Positions 11,590-21,735 of a stretch of 64,000 nt of DNA are shown here, piece by piece. The notes beneath the pieces were generated by a model. It did no database searches and was not told where the DNA came from. It saw only the letters and a list, made by a program, of their open reading frames with translations. The stretch comes from Hedera helix (lineage: Eukaryota > Streptophyta > Magnoliopsida > Apiales > Araliaceae), in the NCBI GenBank assembly GCA_947179155.2, contig OX359273.1:38981023-39045022 (forward strand). Reading direction: 5' to 3'. The stretch's first letter is position 1, and each line of letters begins with the position of its first letter. The translations under genes and the position numbers were made by a program.

Positions 11590-12620
11590 AATAATATCAA
11601 CATGTTTGGAGAAAATAAATTAATTATTTATTATTTAATTGGTAATTAAATAGTAAATAAATGAAGTAACTAGGTAATTATTATTTAATTGATATTAAAT
11701 AGTAACTAAATTATGAGAAAATATTTAAACTAATTATTTATTATTTATTTAAGAGTAAATAATAAATAAAGGCCACAAATTAATTAATTATTATTTAATC
11801 AACATTAAATAATAATTAAAGATGGTTAATTGCTTACTATTTAATATATTAAATAGTAATCAAAGGATGTTAGAGTTAATAGTATAATTATTTATTATTT
11901 AATTAATATTAAATAATGAGTGCGGATAAATAATTAATTAATTATTATTTAATTCATATTAAAATAAATAAATAAATGGTAATTGAGTGGAATAAATTAT
12001 TTCTTAATCGGAAGAAGATTATTAAGTAATTAAAATATATTGATAATATTAATGATTAACTATTAAATGAAAATAGTTAAGAATTAAATCATTATTCAAT
12101 AATTAATAATGATATGTAATTAATTTAAAATATTATTAAAGAATTAATAATATTGTTTAGCATTTATTTAACTATTAAATAATAATAGTTAAGAGCTAAA
12201 CCATTATTAAATAAATAATAATGATAAATAAAGATTTAAAATATTATTAAAGAATTAATAATATTGTTTAACAAGTAATTAACTATTGAATAAAAATAGT
12301 TAAGGGTTGAATCATTATTAAATAATTACTAATGATACGCGAGGATTTCAAATATTATTAAGTGAGTAATAATATTGATGAACAATTAAATTATTATTAA
12401 AATAATTAATAATAATAATAAGTCAATTAAAATATTATTAAAGGGTAATAATACTAGCATGCAATTAAATTATTACTAAAAGATTAATAATAATGATTAA
12501 GGTAAACTATTATTAAAAAGGAATTAATAATAGTAATGATTATTTAATATGTTATTTAACAATTAAATAACATTATAAGTTATTACTAATTGATAGTAAG
12601 ATTTAAAATATTTTTCAAGA
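11590..12620. repeat. AT-rich array of short hairpins inside the solo LTR
   Basis: About 1 kb built from stem-forming pairs such as TTATTATTTAAT..ATTAAATAATAA. In the second half a higher-order unit of about 111 bp repeats: AAATATTATTAAAG-like segments start at 12127, 12238 and 12349, then a shorter unit at 12429. Composition is almost entirely A and T with scattered G. Confidence 0.7.
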
Positions 12621-13834
12621 TTGATAATATTATGATAAGTTGTCGAGTTAAATTATGTGATTAAGTTAAACAAATGGTATGGTCCATTAGTGACTAATTA
12701 GTTGTTCGACCTAAATAGAAATAAGGCCCAGGCATTAATGCAGTGACATTAATAAATGTCAGAACTGTATAGCTTCGAACAAAAGATTTATGGTGTTGAA
12801 TATGAAACACTGAGTTAAGTCAAAGAGAGACTAAAATATGAAATTAATCCTATTAAATAAAGGGAACGATAAGAAGAAATAAATATCTTTAAAATAAGAT
12901 TTAGTATTGAGTCAAACTTTGACTGATATTGTGCACCGTTAATCTCACATACCGTGTAGGTGGTGCAAGGAACGTGAAAGATTAGCGTAAGCTGGTTATG
13001 CAAGTCCAGGCAAGTTTTTCAGAACGTGTTGCATTATGTGCATGATTTAGAATATTGTAAAATTATTATGTGTGCATATGTTATTATGTGCAATAATGTG
13101 TTAATGTGCCTTTGTGATACAAGTTGAAATAAATTGTTGATATGCAGTAGCTGATTAAGTTGATTGTTCTATATTGAACTGTATGAAATTGTAAATGACA
13201 TGCATGAATAACATGAATCATAGAGTAAATGCAAAACATGATATGCATGAGATACGTAGTCACTGCAAAGCATGAGATGCATAAAGCATGATGAAATATG
13301 TTTATGTGTAATGTGAAACTGTTAGACTTGCTGAGCCGTCGTGCTCACTCTTGCTTAAAATAAAATATTACATAAAAGCTTGAGGAAGCTGATTACTCTG
13401 GTAGAGGCGAAGATGAAGATTGACTAACGAGTCATCCAGATCGAAACGTAGGTGCTTTTATAGTAAAACCCTACGATAGAATAAATTATATCCGTGGGTA
13501 TTACTTGTGAAGATTTTTATGTCTTAAATGTGCTATAGATTAACAAACTGAAATGTTAAGAGAACATATATAGATTATTTTAAATCATTTTTCAGATGTT
13601 GTCCTTTATGTATAAGGGTGACAGGGTGGTATGCTAAATCATTATTCATATGATTTCAAAGTTGTAATAGAATGTTTAAAGATTGCGATTCTGAGACAGG
13701 ATTATGTTAAAATTTTAAATAACTCTGTTGTTAACAACTATAATATTGTTGTAAGTTATGATTGAGATAAAGAAGGTTGTACAATAACGCACGAGGTTGC
13801 CTGTAGCTAGTACGGGAATTTTCGGGGCGTTACA

Positions 13835-15516
13835 CGTAGACCCCCCACGGCGGTCACAGAACCACAATCTGCCGGTACCTCGACCATCCGAACCGTCCTC
13901 CCTCATACCTCCCCAAACGAACCTCACCCTGAAAAAAGTGTCCTAGACATGACAGATCTTGAGAAGCAGCAGTTCAGAAGAAAGAAAAGGAGAAGACTAG
14001 TCAAGACCGCTGATCTCCCTCCCCGAACTGCTGACCCCCTCCCAGTAAACCCCCCAGCCACTGCCCATCCGAACACCCCTTCTCCACCCACTTCACCATC
14101 ACCCATACTCGGAGAGAAAGAACCAATCTCCCCAAACCAGACCCAACCTTCACACCCCCTTTCGCCGACCCCAACCCCCACCGACCAGAACATACCCCTT
14201 CAACAACCTACCCGATCCCCAACACCCATTGAGATCGAATCTGACCACTCCCCAGCCCCAACCTCAACAAAAAACCCTGAACCCAGAGCTTCAACCTCCA
14301 ACCAAGACAAATCATATCCCCACATTCCCCTTCCTCTATTTTCCCAACTCTCCTTCTTCCCCACCGAACCCAACTCTTACATTCCTGAAGATCTATTCCG
14401 TTTTTTCAACCTTCCCGCAGACGATCCGCATTATCCTGTCTCAAACCCCCAGGCGCTGCTGAACAAAACTATGCTACACCTCGGACAGGTAAACACCTTA
14501 CTTTCAGTAAAATTATCAATTCATATCAAAAACTGAAGCAATAATCTACTTATCTTTCGCAGACACTTGGAGGGTTCAGCCGCCTACATAACCAACAGAA
14601 AATCCAACCAGATCAGACCGACACCATCACCCAACTCCAGGCTGAACTGGAACAACTCAAAACGGACCATCACCAACTCCATGAGGATCATGACAACCTC
14701 AGAAAAGAACACGGTCAACTCCTTGAGAAACACATCGAGATTCAGCAAGAGATGACCGAACACCTCACTCAAGCAAACGCCACCGACGCCTTACTCCAAA
14801 ACCTTCAGAACCAAGTGACCGAACAAACCTACCAGAACCAATCCCTGGAAGCAAAACTGGCCGACCTCGCCACAAACAGAACCTCCCTGCTTCAAGAGCT
14901 AGAGAACAGAACCAAGAAATCGGAAGAGCTCTTGAAGCAGAACCAGGACCTCCATCAGAAAACCCTCCAGCTGACCCGAAACCTAGACGAGAAAAGCGAG
15001 TCCATCACCCTCCTGACTACAACGAACAAACTCCTCGCAGTGGAGATCGAGCAGCTCAAGACCCAAACCCTTCAACTATCCGAAGACTCCAAAAAAGCTA
15101 TCATTGAGGAGTATAGGAAATCCAAGGAGCTGACGGAGGCAGTAATGGACCAGTACACCAAGGGGTACCTATACGCCAAGAGCCTGGTAGCACAATCTGG
15201 AGTCAATCCCATCACTCTGGGCTTCTCGTTGGACGATGACATGTCCGATCAAGAAGAACCCGCAATCAACTCCCCCAAACAACCAAATCCACCCACAGAG
15301 CCGAACCCCACGCCCAACCAACAAAACCCCGAAGGTCAGACAACAGATCCCATCCAGCCGCCCACGACCGAAGCACCACCTTCGGTCTATTCTCCTCCCG
15401 AAGGTCAGAACCCGCAAGAGGAACCGACCCCCCAAGAGGTTCAGACCCCTACCGAAGACAAGGGATCCCCCGACCCCGAAGCTTCACTTGCCAATGCCCC
15501 TCAGCCATTAGTTTAA
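13835..15516 (+). CDS. Antisense gene of the Tat element, C-terminal exons (coiled coil)
   Basis: The second exon resumes at 13835 (RRPPTAVTEPQSAG, then MTDLEKQQFRRKKRRR from 13949) and runs through a Pro-rich region to CAG at 14488. A 74-bp intron, GTAAAC..TTTCGCAG at 14489-14562, joins phase 0 to TLGGFSRLHNQQ. That exon is open to the stop at 15514-15516. It encodes about 200 residues of heptad-type coiled coil rich in Q, L, E and K, then KGYLYAKSLVAQSG and a Pro/Gln/Glu-rich tail. Together with 7930-8862 the undisturbed protein would exceed 700 residues. It converges on pol, with 248 bp between the two stops. Its role is unknown; the coiled coil suggests multimerisation. Confidence 0.8.
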
Positions 15517-15764
15517 TGTATTTGTTGTTCTTATATGTAAATGTAACAAATTTGAATGAAAAATATCTTGCTTCATTGACGTCTTTTCCAAGTATTACAT
15601 TTTGCATCCGGACAGACATCAGCACTTTAAATAATATAAACCCTCCGACTTTCTAAACAAGCTTAAATGACCTCAAGAACTGATAACAACTACATAACAC
15701 TAAAAATTGATAACATGAAAATAACTGAACGTAACCGAAGTGACACCCGAACTACTTCAAGCAA

Positions 15765-18692
15765 TCACTGATAGTACCTCCTTAATCTGGCAGCATGCCA
15801 GTAATTTTTTAGTTCGACCCCCGACATATCCTTTAGACGATAAGTACCTGGCTTGACAACCTCGATGATCTCATACGGCCCCTCCCAAGTTGGCATCAAC
15901 TTTCCCGTTTCCAGAGGAGTAGAGGCCTCAGCCTCCCGAAGGACCAGATCCCCGACCTCAAACCTCCTTTGCCTGACTCTTCTGTTGTAATGCCTGGCCG
16001 TTCTCTGTTGATATGCTGCCAATCGAAAAATCGCAGCATCCCTGACCTCATCCACCAGATCAAGATTCAACCTCAGACCCTGGTCATTGTAAGCTTCTCT
16101 AAAGGTAACCCTTCTGAACGAAGGCGACCCCACATCCACAGGAATTAGGGCTTCAGTCCCATAAGCTAGCCGAAAGGGAGAGTCTCCGGTAGTAGACCGA
16201 GGGGTCGTTCGGTACGCCCATAACACACTTGGTAACTCTTCCGGCCATCGCCCTTTGGCCCCATCTAACCTCTTCTTGATCCCGTTGAGGAGAGTTCTAT
16301 TGGTCACCTCGACCTGCTCATTAGCTTGAGGATGTGCCACTGATACCCTTCGATGCTGAACACCCAACTCTTCGAGAAATTTTTCAAAGTCCGACCCTAC
16401 AAATTGTAACCCATTGTCCGATACCAGAACCATTGGAATGCCGAACCTATACACCACATATTCCTTCAGAAATTGAATACAATCCTTCTCAGCAATCCTT
16501 CGAAGTGGCTTCGCCTCAACCCACTTCGTCATATAATCAATGGCGACTATCATGTAAGCCACCTGCCCTTTTCCCTTTGGCATTGGACCGACCAAGTCAA
16601 CCCCCCATACCGCAAAAGGGATAGGTGACAACACCGATGACAGCTCCTCCGGAGGCTTATGTGGTACAGAACTGTTGAGCTGACACTTTGGACACCTTTG
16701 CACGTAACCTTTCGCCTCTTGAAACATGGTCGGCCAATAATAACCTTGTCGAACCAACTTACATGCCAGCGACTTAGCCCCCATATGATCGCCACAGATC
16801 CCCTCATGGACCTCCTGTAGAGCATAGGCCGCTTCTGCCGGAACCAAACATTTTGCCAAAGGACCTGAGTACGTGCGACGATATAAATCCCCATCGATCA
16901 AACAAAAGTAAGAACTCCTGTATTTGATCTTTTTTGCCAAGAGCTTATCGGTTGGCAACTTCCCATCCGCCAAGTACTCTATATACGGTGTCATCCAACA
17001 ATTTTCCCTTTCCGTTAAACACTTAATTTCCTTTTTCTGGATGCTAGGCTCCTTAAGCACTTCCATATATACTGACCCAGTAAGGGACTCTGCCTGCGTA
17101 GCGGCCAACTTGGATAGGGCATCAGCAACCGTATTATCTTCCCGTCCCACACCTTGAAGGGAGTATGAGTCAAACTGATGGAGCAACATCTTTACTTCCG
17201 CCAAATATTTAGCCATCCTATCCCCCCTGGCTTCATACTCTCCTTTGATCTGCTTAACCACCAACTGTGAATCACTGAAGATAATGATACGCTTCACTTC
17301 CAAGCTCCGAGCCAACCTCAATCCTGCTAAAATGGCCTCATACTCGGCTTCATTGTTAGTTGTTTTGAACAGAAACTGCACCGCCTGCTGAACCCGGAAA
17401 CCCTCAGGACTAGCGAGGATCATCCCTGCCCCACTTGCATCAGCCGAAGACGAACCATCCACATACAAAGTCCACGCCGAAGATGTTTGGAACTGTTCTT
17501 TGGATAGCAACTCAACCCGACCACCAGAGTTCGGTCCTTCATCCTCCTCAGAAAACATACATTCCACTATAAAATCAGCCAATGCCTGCCCTTTAATTGC
17601 CGTCCGAGGCTTGTACTCCAAGACAAACTGGCTCAACTCCACTGCCCACGCTATCAATCGACCTGACGTGTCCGGCTTATGAAGTACTTTCTTTAACGGC
17701 TGATCCGTATAGATGACCACCATCCGACCCTGAAAGTAGTGTCTGAGCTTCCTACTTGCGATTACCAGAGCATAGGCACATTTTTCCAGATTCGGATAGC
17801 GAGTCTCAGCGTCTCTCAAAGCATGGCTGACGTAATACACAGGGGTCTGCCTACCATCCTCTTCCCGAACTAGTACTGCTCCCACCGCCAAAGAACTTAC
17901 GGCTAGATAAAGATAAAGCGTTTCTCGGGGCTTCGGCTTTTGTAGGGAAGGGACTGTCATCAGGTACCTCTTTACGTTCTGAAAGGCATCCTCACATTCA
18001 GACGTCCATTGGAAAGTTTTTTCATTCTTCGGGCCCTTCAGAGTGTCGAAGAAGGGAAAACACCTTTCAGCCGACCGGGACATGAACCTTCTTAACGCGG
18101 CAATTCTTCCGGTCAGCCTTTGCACGTCCTTAATAGTCTGGGGAGATCTCATGTCCAGTATGGCCCTGATCTTTTCCAGACTAGCCTCTATGCCCCTTCT
18201 ACTAACCAAATACCCCAGAAATTTTCCCGAACCCAAACCAAAAGTGCACTTGGTGGGATTCAACCTCATGTTGTAACTTCTGACAGTTTGGAAACATTCC
18301 TCCAGATCCCTCAGGTGATCTTGCACTTTGGTGCTTCGAACTATCATGTCGTCCACGTAAACCTCCATATTCCTTCCGATCTGTTTCTCGAACACCAGAT
18401 TCATCATCCTTTGATAAGTTGCGCCCGCATTGATTAACCCGAACGTCATCCTCTTATAAGCATAAGTCGCCCGATGGGTTATAAAGGCCGTTTTTGGGAT
18501 ATCTTCTTCTGCCATCAGAATCTGGTGATACCCTGAGAATGCATCCAGAAAGCTGAGAATTGCATTCCCCGACGTAGCATCAATTAACTGATCGATATGA
18601 GGAAGGGGGTAGAAATCCTTTGGGCACGCCTTATTGAGGTCGGTGTAATCAATACAGACCCTCCACTTCCCATTCTGCTTTCTGACAAGCAC
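15765..18692 (-). CDS. Tat element pol: RT, RNase H, second RNase H, integrase
   Basis: 975 residues. RT comes first, with LNKACPKDFYPLPHID near 19-34 and the YVDDM catalytic motif near 112. The first RNase H (about 225-378) looks degenerate, with LYLAVS where an active-site Asp is usual. The extra archaeal-type RNase H (about 405-530) keeps D412, E448, D474 and D524. Integrase has an H2C2 zinc finger (629-670) and the DD35E core D699, D759, E795. No chromodomain follows. One oddity is NEQVEV near 791, where NGQVEV is usual. The frame is continuous with the gag-protease frame upstream and separated only by a TAG at 18726-18728, so this start is an artefact of the stop. The product would copy and integrate the element in cytoplasmic particles and the nucleus. 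Confidence 0.92.
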   Translation of the reverse strand: MLVRKQNGKWRVCIDYTDLNKACPKDFYPLPHIDQLIDATSGNAILSFLDAFSGYHQILMAEEDIPKTAFITHRATYAYKRMTFGLINAGATYQRMMNLVFEKQIGRNMEVYVDDMIVRSTKVQDHLRDLEECFQTVRSYNMRLNPTKCTFGLGSGKFLGYLVSRRGIEASLEKIRAILDMRSPQTIKDVQRLTGRIAALRRFMSRSAERCFPFFDTLKGPKNEKTFQWTSECEDAFQNVKRYLMTVPSLQKPKPRETLYLYLAVSSLAVGAVLVREEDGRQTPVYYVSHALRDAETRYPNLEKCAYALVIASRKLRHYFQGRMVVIYTDQPLKKVLHKPDTSGRLIAWAVELSQFVLEYKPRTAIKGQALADFIVECMFSEEDEGPNSGGRVELLSKEQFQTSSAWTLYVDGSSSADASGAGMILASPEGFRVQQAVQFLFKTTNNEAEYEAILAGLRLARSLEVKRIIIFSDSQLVVKQIKGEYEARGDRMAKYLAEVKMLLHQFDSYSLQGVGREDNTVADALSKLAATQAESLTGSVYMEVLKEPSIQKKEIKCLTERENCWMTPYIEYLADGKLPTDKLLAKKIKYRSSYFCLIDGDLYRRTYSGPLAKCLVPAEAAYALQEVHEGICGDHMGAKSLACKLVRQGYYWPTMFQEAKGYVQRCPKCQLNSSVPHKPPEELSSVLSPIPFAVWGVDLVGPMPKGKGQVAYMIVAIDYMTKWVEAKPLRRIAEKDCIQFLKEYVVYRFGIPMVLVSDNGLQFVGSDFEKFLEELGVQHRRVSVAHPQANEQVEVTNRTLLNGIKKRLDGAKGRWPEELPSVLWAYRTTPRSTTGDSPFRLAYGTEALIPVDVGSPSFRRVTFREAYNDQGLRLNLDLVDEVRDAAIFRLAAYQQRTARHYNRRVRQRRFEVGDLVLREAEASTPLETGKLMPTWEGPYEIIEVVKPGTYRLKDMSGVELKNYWHAARLRRYYQ

Positions 18693-18725
18693 TACATTGG
18701 CTAACCATTCCGGGTACTCGATCTC

Positions 18726-20831
18726 CTAAATTATACCAGCTTCCAAAAGCTTTCCGATCTCGTCGTCAATTACCTTTTGTCTTTCGGGTGCAAAGATCCT
18801 CCTCTTCTGTCGAACTGGTTTCCTTTCTGAATCAACCGACAGCCGATGGACAGCCACTCCTTTAGCTAATCCGGGCATGTCGTTGGGTGTCCAGGCAAAG
18901 ATATCGGCATATGTCTGGAGCAGCTTCACCAATTCCTTCTTAACTGGGTCCTGTAACCCGGCACCAATCTTCACCACCTTCAGGGGATTGCCCGGTATCA
19001 GCTTAACGTCTTCGGTCTCCTCAGCAGGTAGAGTCAAGGGTTCCGTAACCCCCTCTGTGAAAGGCTCCACGTCCACCCTCATCGTTTGCTTGAACTTACT
19101 GACCCCTACCGAAGACGACGTAAGCGTATGTCGATAGCACCTTCGGGCTATATCCAAGTCGCCCAACACTTCCCCGACCCCGTTAGCAGTAGGAAACTTC
19201 ATCTTAAAATGCGGGATCGAGGTCACTGCCTGAAGGGCCGATAAGGTGGTTCGGCCTAAAATGGCATTGTAGGCCGAATCCACTTGTACCACAAAAAACT
19301 TTACCATGACCCGCCTCTGTCGCGGAGGAGTTCCGAATACTACCGGTAGCTCAACCGTCCCGACCACGGGAACTTGTTCATTGCCAAACCCGTACAGGGG
19401 AGCCTCGAAACCCACCTCCATTCTCACGCCTTGTAAATCCATCATCTGATATGCATGGCTGTATAAGACATCGACCGAAGAACCATTGTCAATCATCATC
19501 CGTTTCATATCCACTAGGCCGACCTGGGCCGTGATGACCAGAGCCCCTTCATGTGGCTCTACAGCATCGAGAGGGTAATCCTCGTCAGTGAAAGAAATCA
19601 CGGTCCCCGGGAATTGCTTTTCTAGTTTTGTTGGTCGGTCTACTGTCATGACCCCATCGGGTCCGGCTCGCCGTTTTTTGCCGCCTTGCTTCTGGAAGGT
19701 TCCCCCAGAGATGACATCGACGACCCTTCTCCGCGGACACTCCTCCTGAGCGGGAGGCTGACCACCCTCCAGAACCTGCCGACCAGCGACATACTGAACT
19801 AGTTCACCTTTCTGTACATTTCTTTCGATCATCTCCTTCAACGCTTTGCACCTCCCTGTAGAGTGGCCCTTGTCCTGGTGGTACTGACAGTAGAACCTCC
19901 GATCCCCCCCTTTAATTGGTGGAGACGGTTCATAGCAAGGTTTTCCCCTTATCTCGTCCAAAATGAGCACCCTGTCAGTGTTCAATGGAGTATATACCTT
20001 CGGTGGCTGTTTCGGACGGAATGGTATTTTCTCGGTCTGAGGTGGCACTGCTGTCTTCGGACCAATCCGATCCCACACCCCCGGCTTGGATCCTTCCCCT
20101 TTGGGCCGACCGGCCAACTCCTGCGCCGGCGTAAGGTTGTTCATCGCTTCTTCTATCGATATCAATTTTTCAGCTCTCTCGTAGGCGTCGGCCAAATCTT
20201 TAGGAGGGTTGAACATGATGTTTTTCAGTAGTTTCTTAGACCGGCTAACATCCAACCCGGTAGTGAAGAACCCTAGGGCCTGAGTCACATTAAGTTCCGC
20301 CACAGTCCCGACAGCATCCCTGAACCTCTGTACGTACTGTGCCAGGGATTCATTACTCCTCTGCCTGATCTGCATCAACGAAGCGGTAAGCTTTCCTCTC
20401 CTTTTATTGCTTCCGAATCGCTCATGGAACTTGTCAGTGAGTTCTCTCCATGAATTGATGCTACCCGGGGGCAAGGACACCACCCATTGCTTTGTTGCCT
20501 TTGTAAGCGTGGTCACAAAGATCTTGCACATCCCCGCCTCCGAGTGATTGAAATAACCCATCACTATCTCATATCCATTGGTGTGGTCAAATGGGTCCCC
20601 AGTGCCATCATACGTATCCAAAGGCGGCAACTTCATTTTTGGGTCTGCTTTCTCCTGGTTAATAGCTGCCGAGAAGGGCGACTTGCTGCTCAACGTCACC
20701 GCCTCTGGTTTCACCTCGGCTATCATTTGTTCCATTTCCGCCAGTCTTTCCATCAGAAGATCGGTAGGAGCTGGGCCCTGCTGTAAAGGCTCTTTCGCGG
20801 GGCCTTCGACTATCTGACCTCCATTGTTCAC
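18726..20831 (-). CDS. Tat element Gag (main part) and aspartic protease
   Basis: 701 residues from a GTG codon that only marks where the frame opens. Gag capsid domain at about 68-195 (PPLDTYDGTGDPFDH, WRELTDKFHERF, ESLAQYVQRFRDAV). A C/H-rich knuckle-like FYCQYHQDKGHSTGRC lies near 313-328. The aspartic protease motif MMIDNGSSVDVL is near 445-456, and the start of RT closes the ORF at KLLEAGII. The reading stops at TAG 18726-18728, in the same frame as the 15765-18692 ORF. The residue there is normally basic, so one substitution in a Lys codon is the simplest cause. Readthrough cannot be excluded but is not expected inside RT. Confidence 0.9.
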   Translation of the reverse strand: MNNGGQIVEGPAKEPLQQGPAPTDLLMERLAEMEQMIAEVKPEAVTLSSKSPFSAAINQEKADPKMKLPPLDTYDGTGDPFDHTNGYEIVMGYFNHSEAGMCKIFVTTLTKATKQWVVSLPPGSINSWRELTDKFHERFGSNKRRGKLTASLMQIRQRSNESLAQYVQRFRDAVGTVAELNVTQALGFFTTGLDVSRSKKLLKNIMFNPPKDLADAYERAEKLISIEEAMNNLTPAQELAGRPKGEGSKPGVWDRIGPKTAVPPQTEKIPFRPKQPPKVYTPLNTDRVLILDEIRGKPCYEPSPPIKGGDRRFYCQYHQDKGHSTGRCKALKEMIERNVQKGELVQYVAGRQVLEGGQPPAQEECPRRRVVDVISGGTFQKQGGKKRRAGPDGVMTVDRPTKLEKQFPGTVISFTDEDYPLDAVEPHEGALVITAQVGLVDMKRMMIDNGSSVDVLYSHAYQMMDLQGVRMEVGFEAPLYGFGNEQVPVVGTVELPVVFGTPPRQRRVMVKFFVVQVDSAYNAILGRTTLSALQAVTSIPHFKMKFPTANGVGEVLGDLDIARRCYRHTLTSSSVGVSKFKQTMRVDVEPFTEGVTEPLTLPAEETEDVKLIPGNPLKVVKIGAGLQDPVKKELVKLLQTYADIFAWTPNDMPGLAKGVAVHRLSVDSERKPVRQKRRIFAPERQKVIDDEIGKLLEAGII

Positions 20832-21640
20832 GCGGTGTTCGGCCGAAGGTGGTTCGGTTGACCCGGCCTCGGATCCTCCCGATGGCGATCACCCCCCGAA
20901 CCAGACCGACCCCGCCTCAGATTATCCCGACGGCGATCACCCTTCAAATCAGATCGTCCTCGCCTCGGATCGTCCCGATGGCGATCATCCTTCAAATCAA
21001 AGCTATCCCGCCTCGGATCCCCCCGATAGCGGTTACTTTCCGAACCAGACCGACCCTCTCTTGGGTCTTCTCGACGGCTACGAGCGTAGCCGCTCTTAGT
21101 TCTGCTCTCGTACGTTTCTGATTTATTCTTCGGGGGATCATCATGAGGCCCCCGAACAACAGTGTGGTGATTGCTGAACCTGAAGTCCCCCCGTCCAGGT
21201 GGTGTGTCCGCAGTCGCTCTTGTCCGCACAGTGGGGGATATACTAACTCTCCTCCTTCGATGACGACTCTGGGGGGTGGACTCCCTGGATCTTTCCCCCG
21301 CAGTGTGTCGCTCTTTATCCCCCTCAAGCTTAAGCAGCAAGTTTTCCAAGTCCTGCTGTTGCGTCTGCAGAACCTGCATAGCATCCTGAGTCTCCTGAAC
21401 TTTCCTTTTCCTGATGGTTTCCCTCTGATCAATCGTGTTGTTCGCCCCTCCGTGAGTACTCCTTCGGGACCCCCCATTCTTTGTACTCGAAGAAAAGTCC
21501 AACCTACGCCTCAATCTGTCTGACAGGGTCCCTTTCGATGTAGACCTCCCACCACCAGGTCCCAAACGATCCATCACAGAACCCTTAACAGCATGAGTTG
21601 ATTTGCCCGCAGACGAACCAGTTCGCTCAACCTGCACCAT
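20828..21640 (-). CDS. Tat element Gag N-terminal region, frame-shifted
   Basis: 270 residues starting 78 bp inside the PBS. Very rich in R, D, G and S, with repeated DRHRDDPRRGRSD-type units near the end and a short coiled-coil stretch (VQETQDAMQVLQTQQQDLE). It ends at TGA 20828-20830, where the next frame is already open, so N-terminal and main Gag are one frameshift apart. An indel in this copy is more likely than programmed frameshifting, because the junction is within a tandemly repeated low-complexity stretch. Both readings are possible. Confidence 0.75.
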   Translation of the reverse strand: MVQVERTGSSAGKSTHAVKGSVMDRLGPGGGRSTSKGTLSDRLRRRLDFSSSTKNGGSRRSTHGGANNTIDQRETIRKRKVQETQDAMQVLQTQQQDLENLLLKLEGDKERHTAGERSRESTPQSRHRRRRVSISPTVRTRATADTPPGRGDFRFSNHHTVVRGPHDDPPKNKSETYESRTKSGYARSRREDPREGRSGSESNRYRGDPRRDSFDLKDDRHRDDPRRGRSDLKGDRRRDNLRRGRSGSGGDRHREDPRPGQPNHLRPNTA

Positions 21641-21717
21641 GGCTGTCCGCTTTAATTATCAAACGAGATTACTACCTCAACTTTCGTGAACAATGATTTC
21701 CGTTACACAGAAAACGG

Positions 21718-21735
21718 CCCTCCTTCTAGCGCCAA
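21718..21735 (-). other. Primer-binding site of the Tat element
   Basis: TTGGCGCTAGAAGGAGGG on the minus strand lies directly inside the 5' LTR, the expected PBS position. The priming tRNA was not identified. Confidence 0.7.

Larger units (their letters stand above)
8863..13834 (+). mobile_element. Probable solo LTR (4972 bp) nested in the Tat antisense gene
   Basis: Starts TGTAATATCCC and ends GGGGCGTTACA (TG..CA), flanked by perfect 5-bp duplications CGTAG at 8858-8862 and 13835-13839. No gag or pol frame, PBS or repeated termini are visible. It has LTR-like parts: a TATA box at 10320 followed by a GA-rich leader-like stretch, TTACTGTTCAC segments, and a TGCTCACTCTTGCTT block near the 3' end. 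That block resembles GAGCTCACCCTTTC at the same place in the Tekay-family LTRs of this window. Best read as a solo LTR left by recombination of a Tekay-like element. A non-coding large derivative is the alternative. Confidence 0.75.

Noticed and set aside
8863..13834. Possibility that this block is a two-LTR element with its own genes
   Set aside because: No internal direct repeat of the termini, no PBS after any candidate LTR end, and no gag or pol frame; solo LTR fits better.
15169..15435. Minus-strand ORF opposite the antisense coiled-coil exon
   Set aside because: Shadow of a GC-richer coding exon; no family features.
20820..20840. Programmed frameshift between the two gag frames
   Set aside because: No slippery heptamer noticed at the overlap and the region is low-complexity tandem repeat, so an ordinary indel is simpler; not excluded.
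16334..21523. Many plus-strand ORFs (for example 16334-16624, 18120-18437, 19863-20231, 21143-21523)
   Set aside because: They lie opposite gag-pol of the Tat element, whose frame has clear domains; the plus-strand translations show none.
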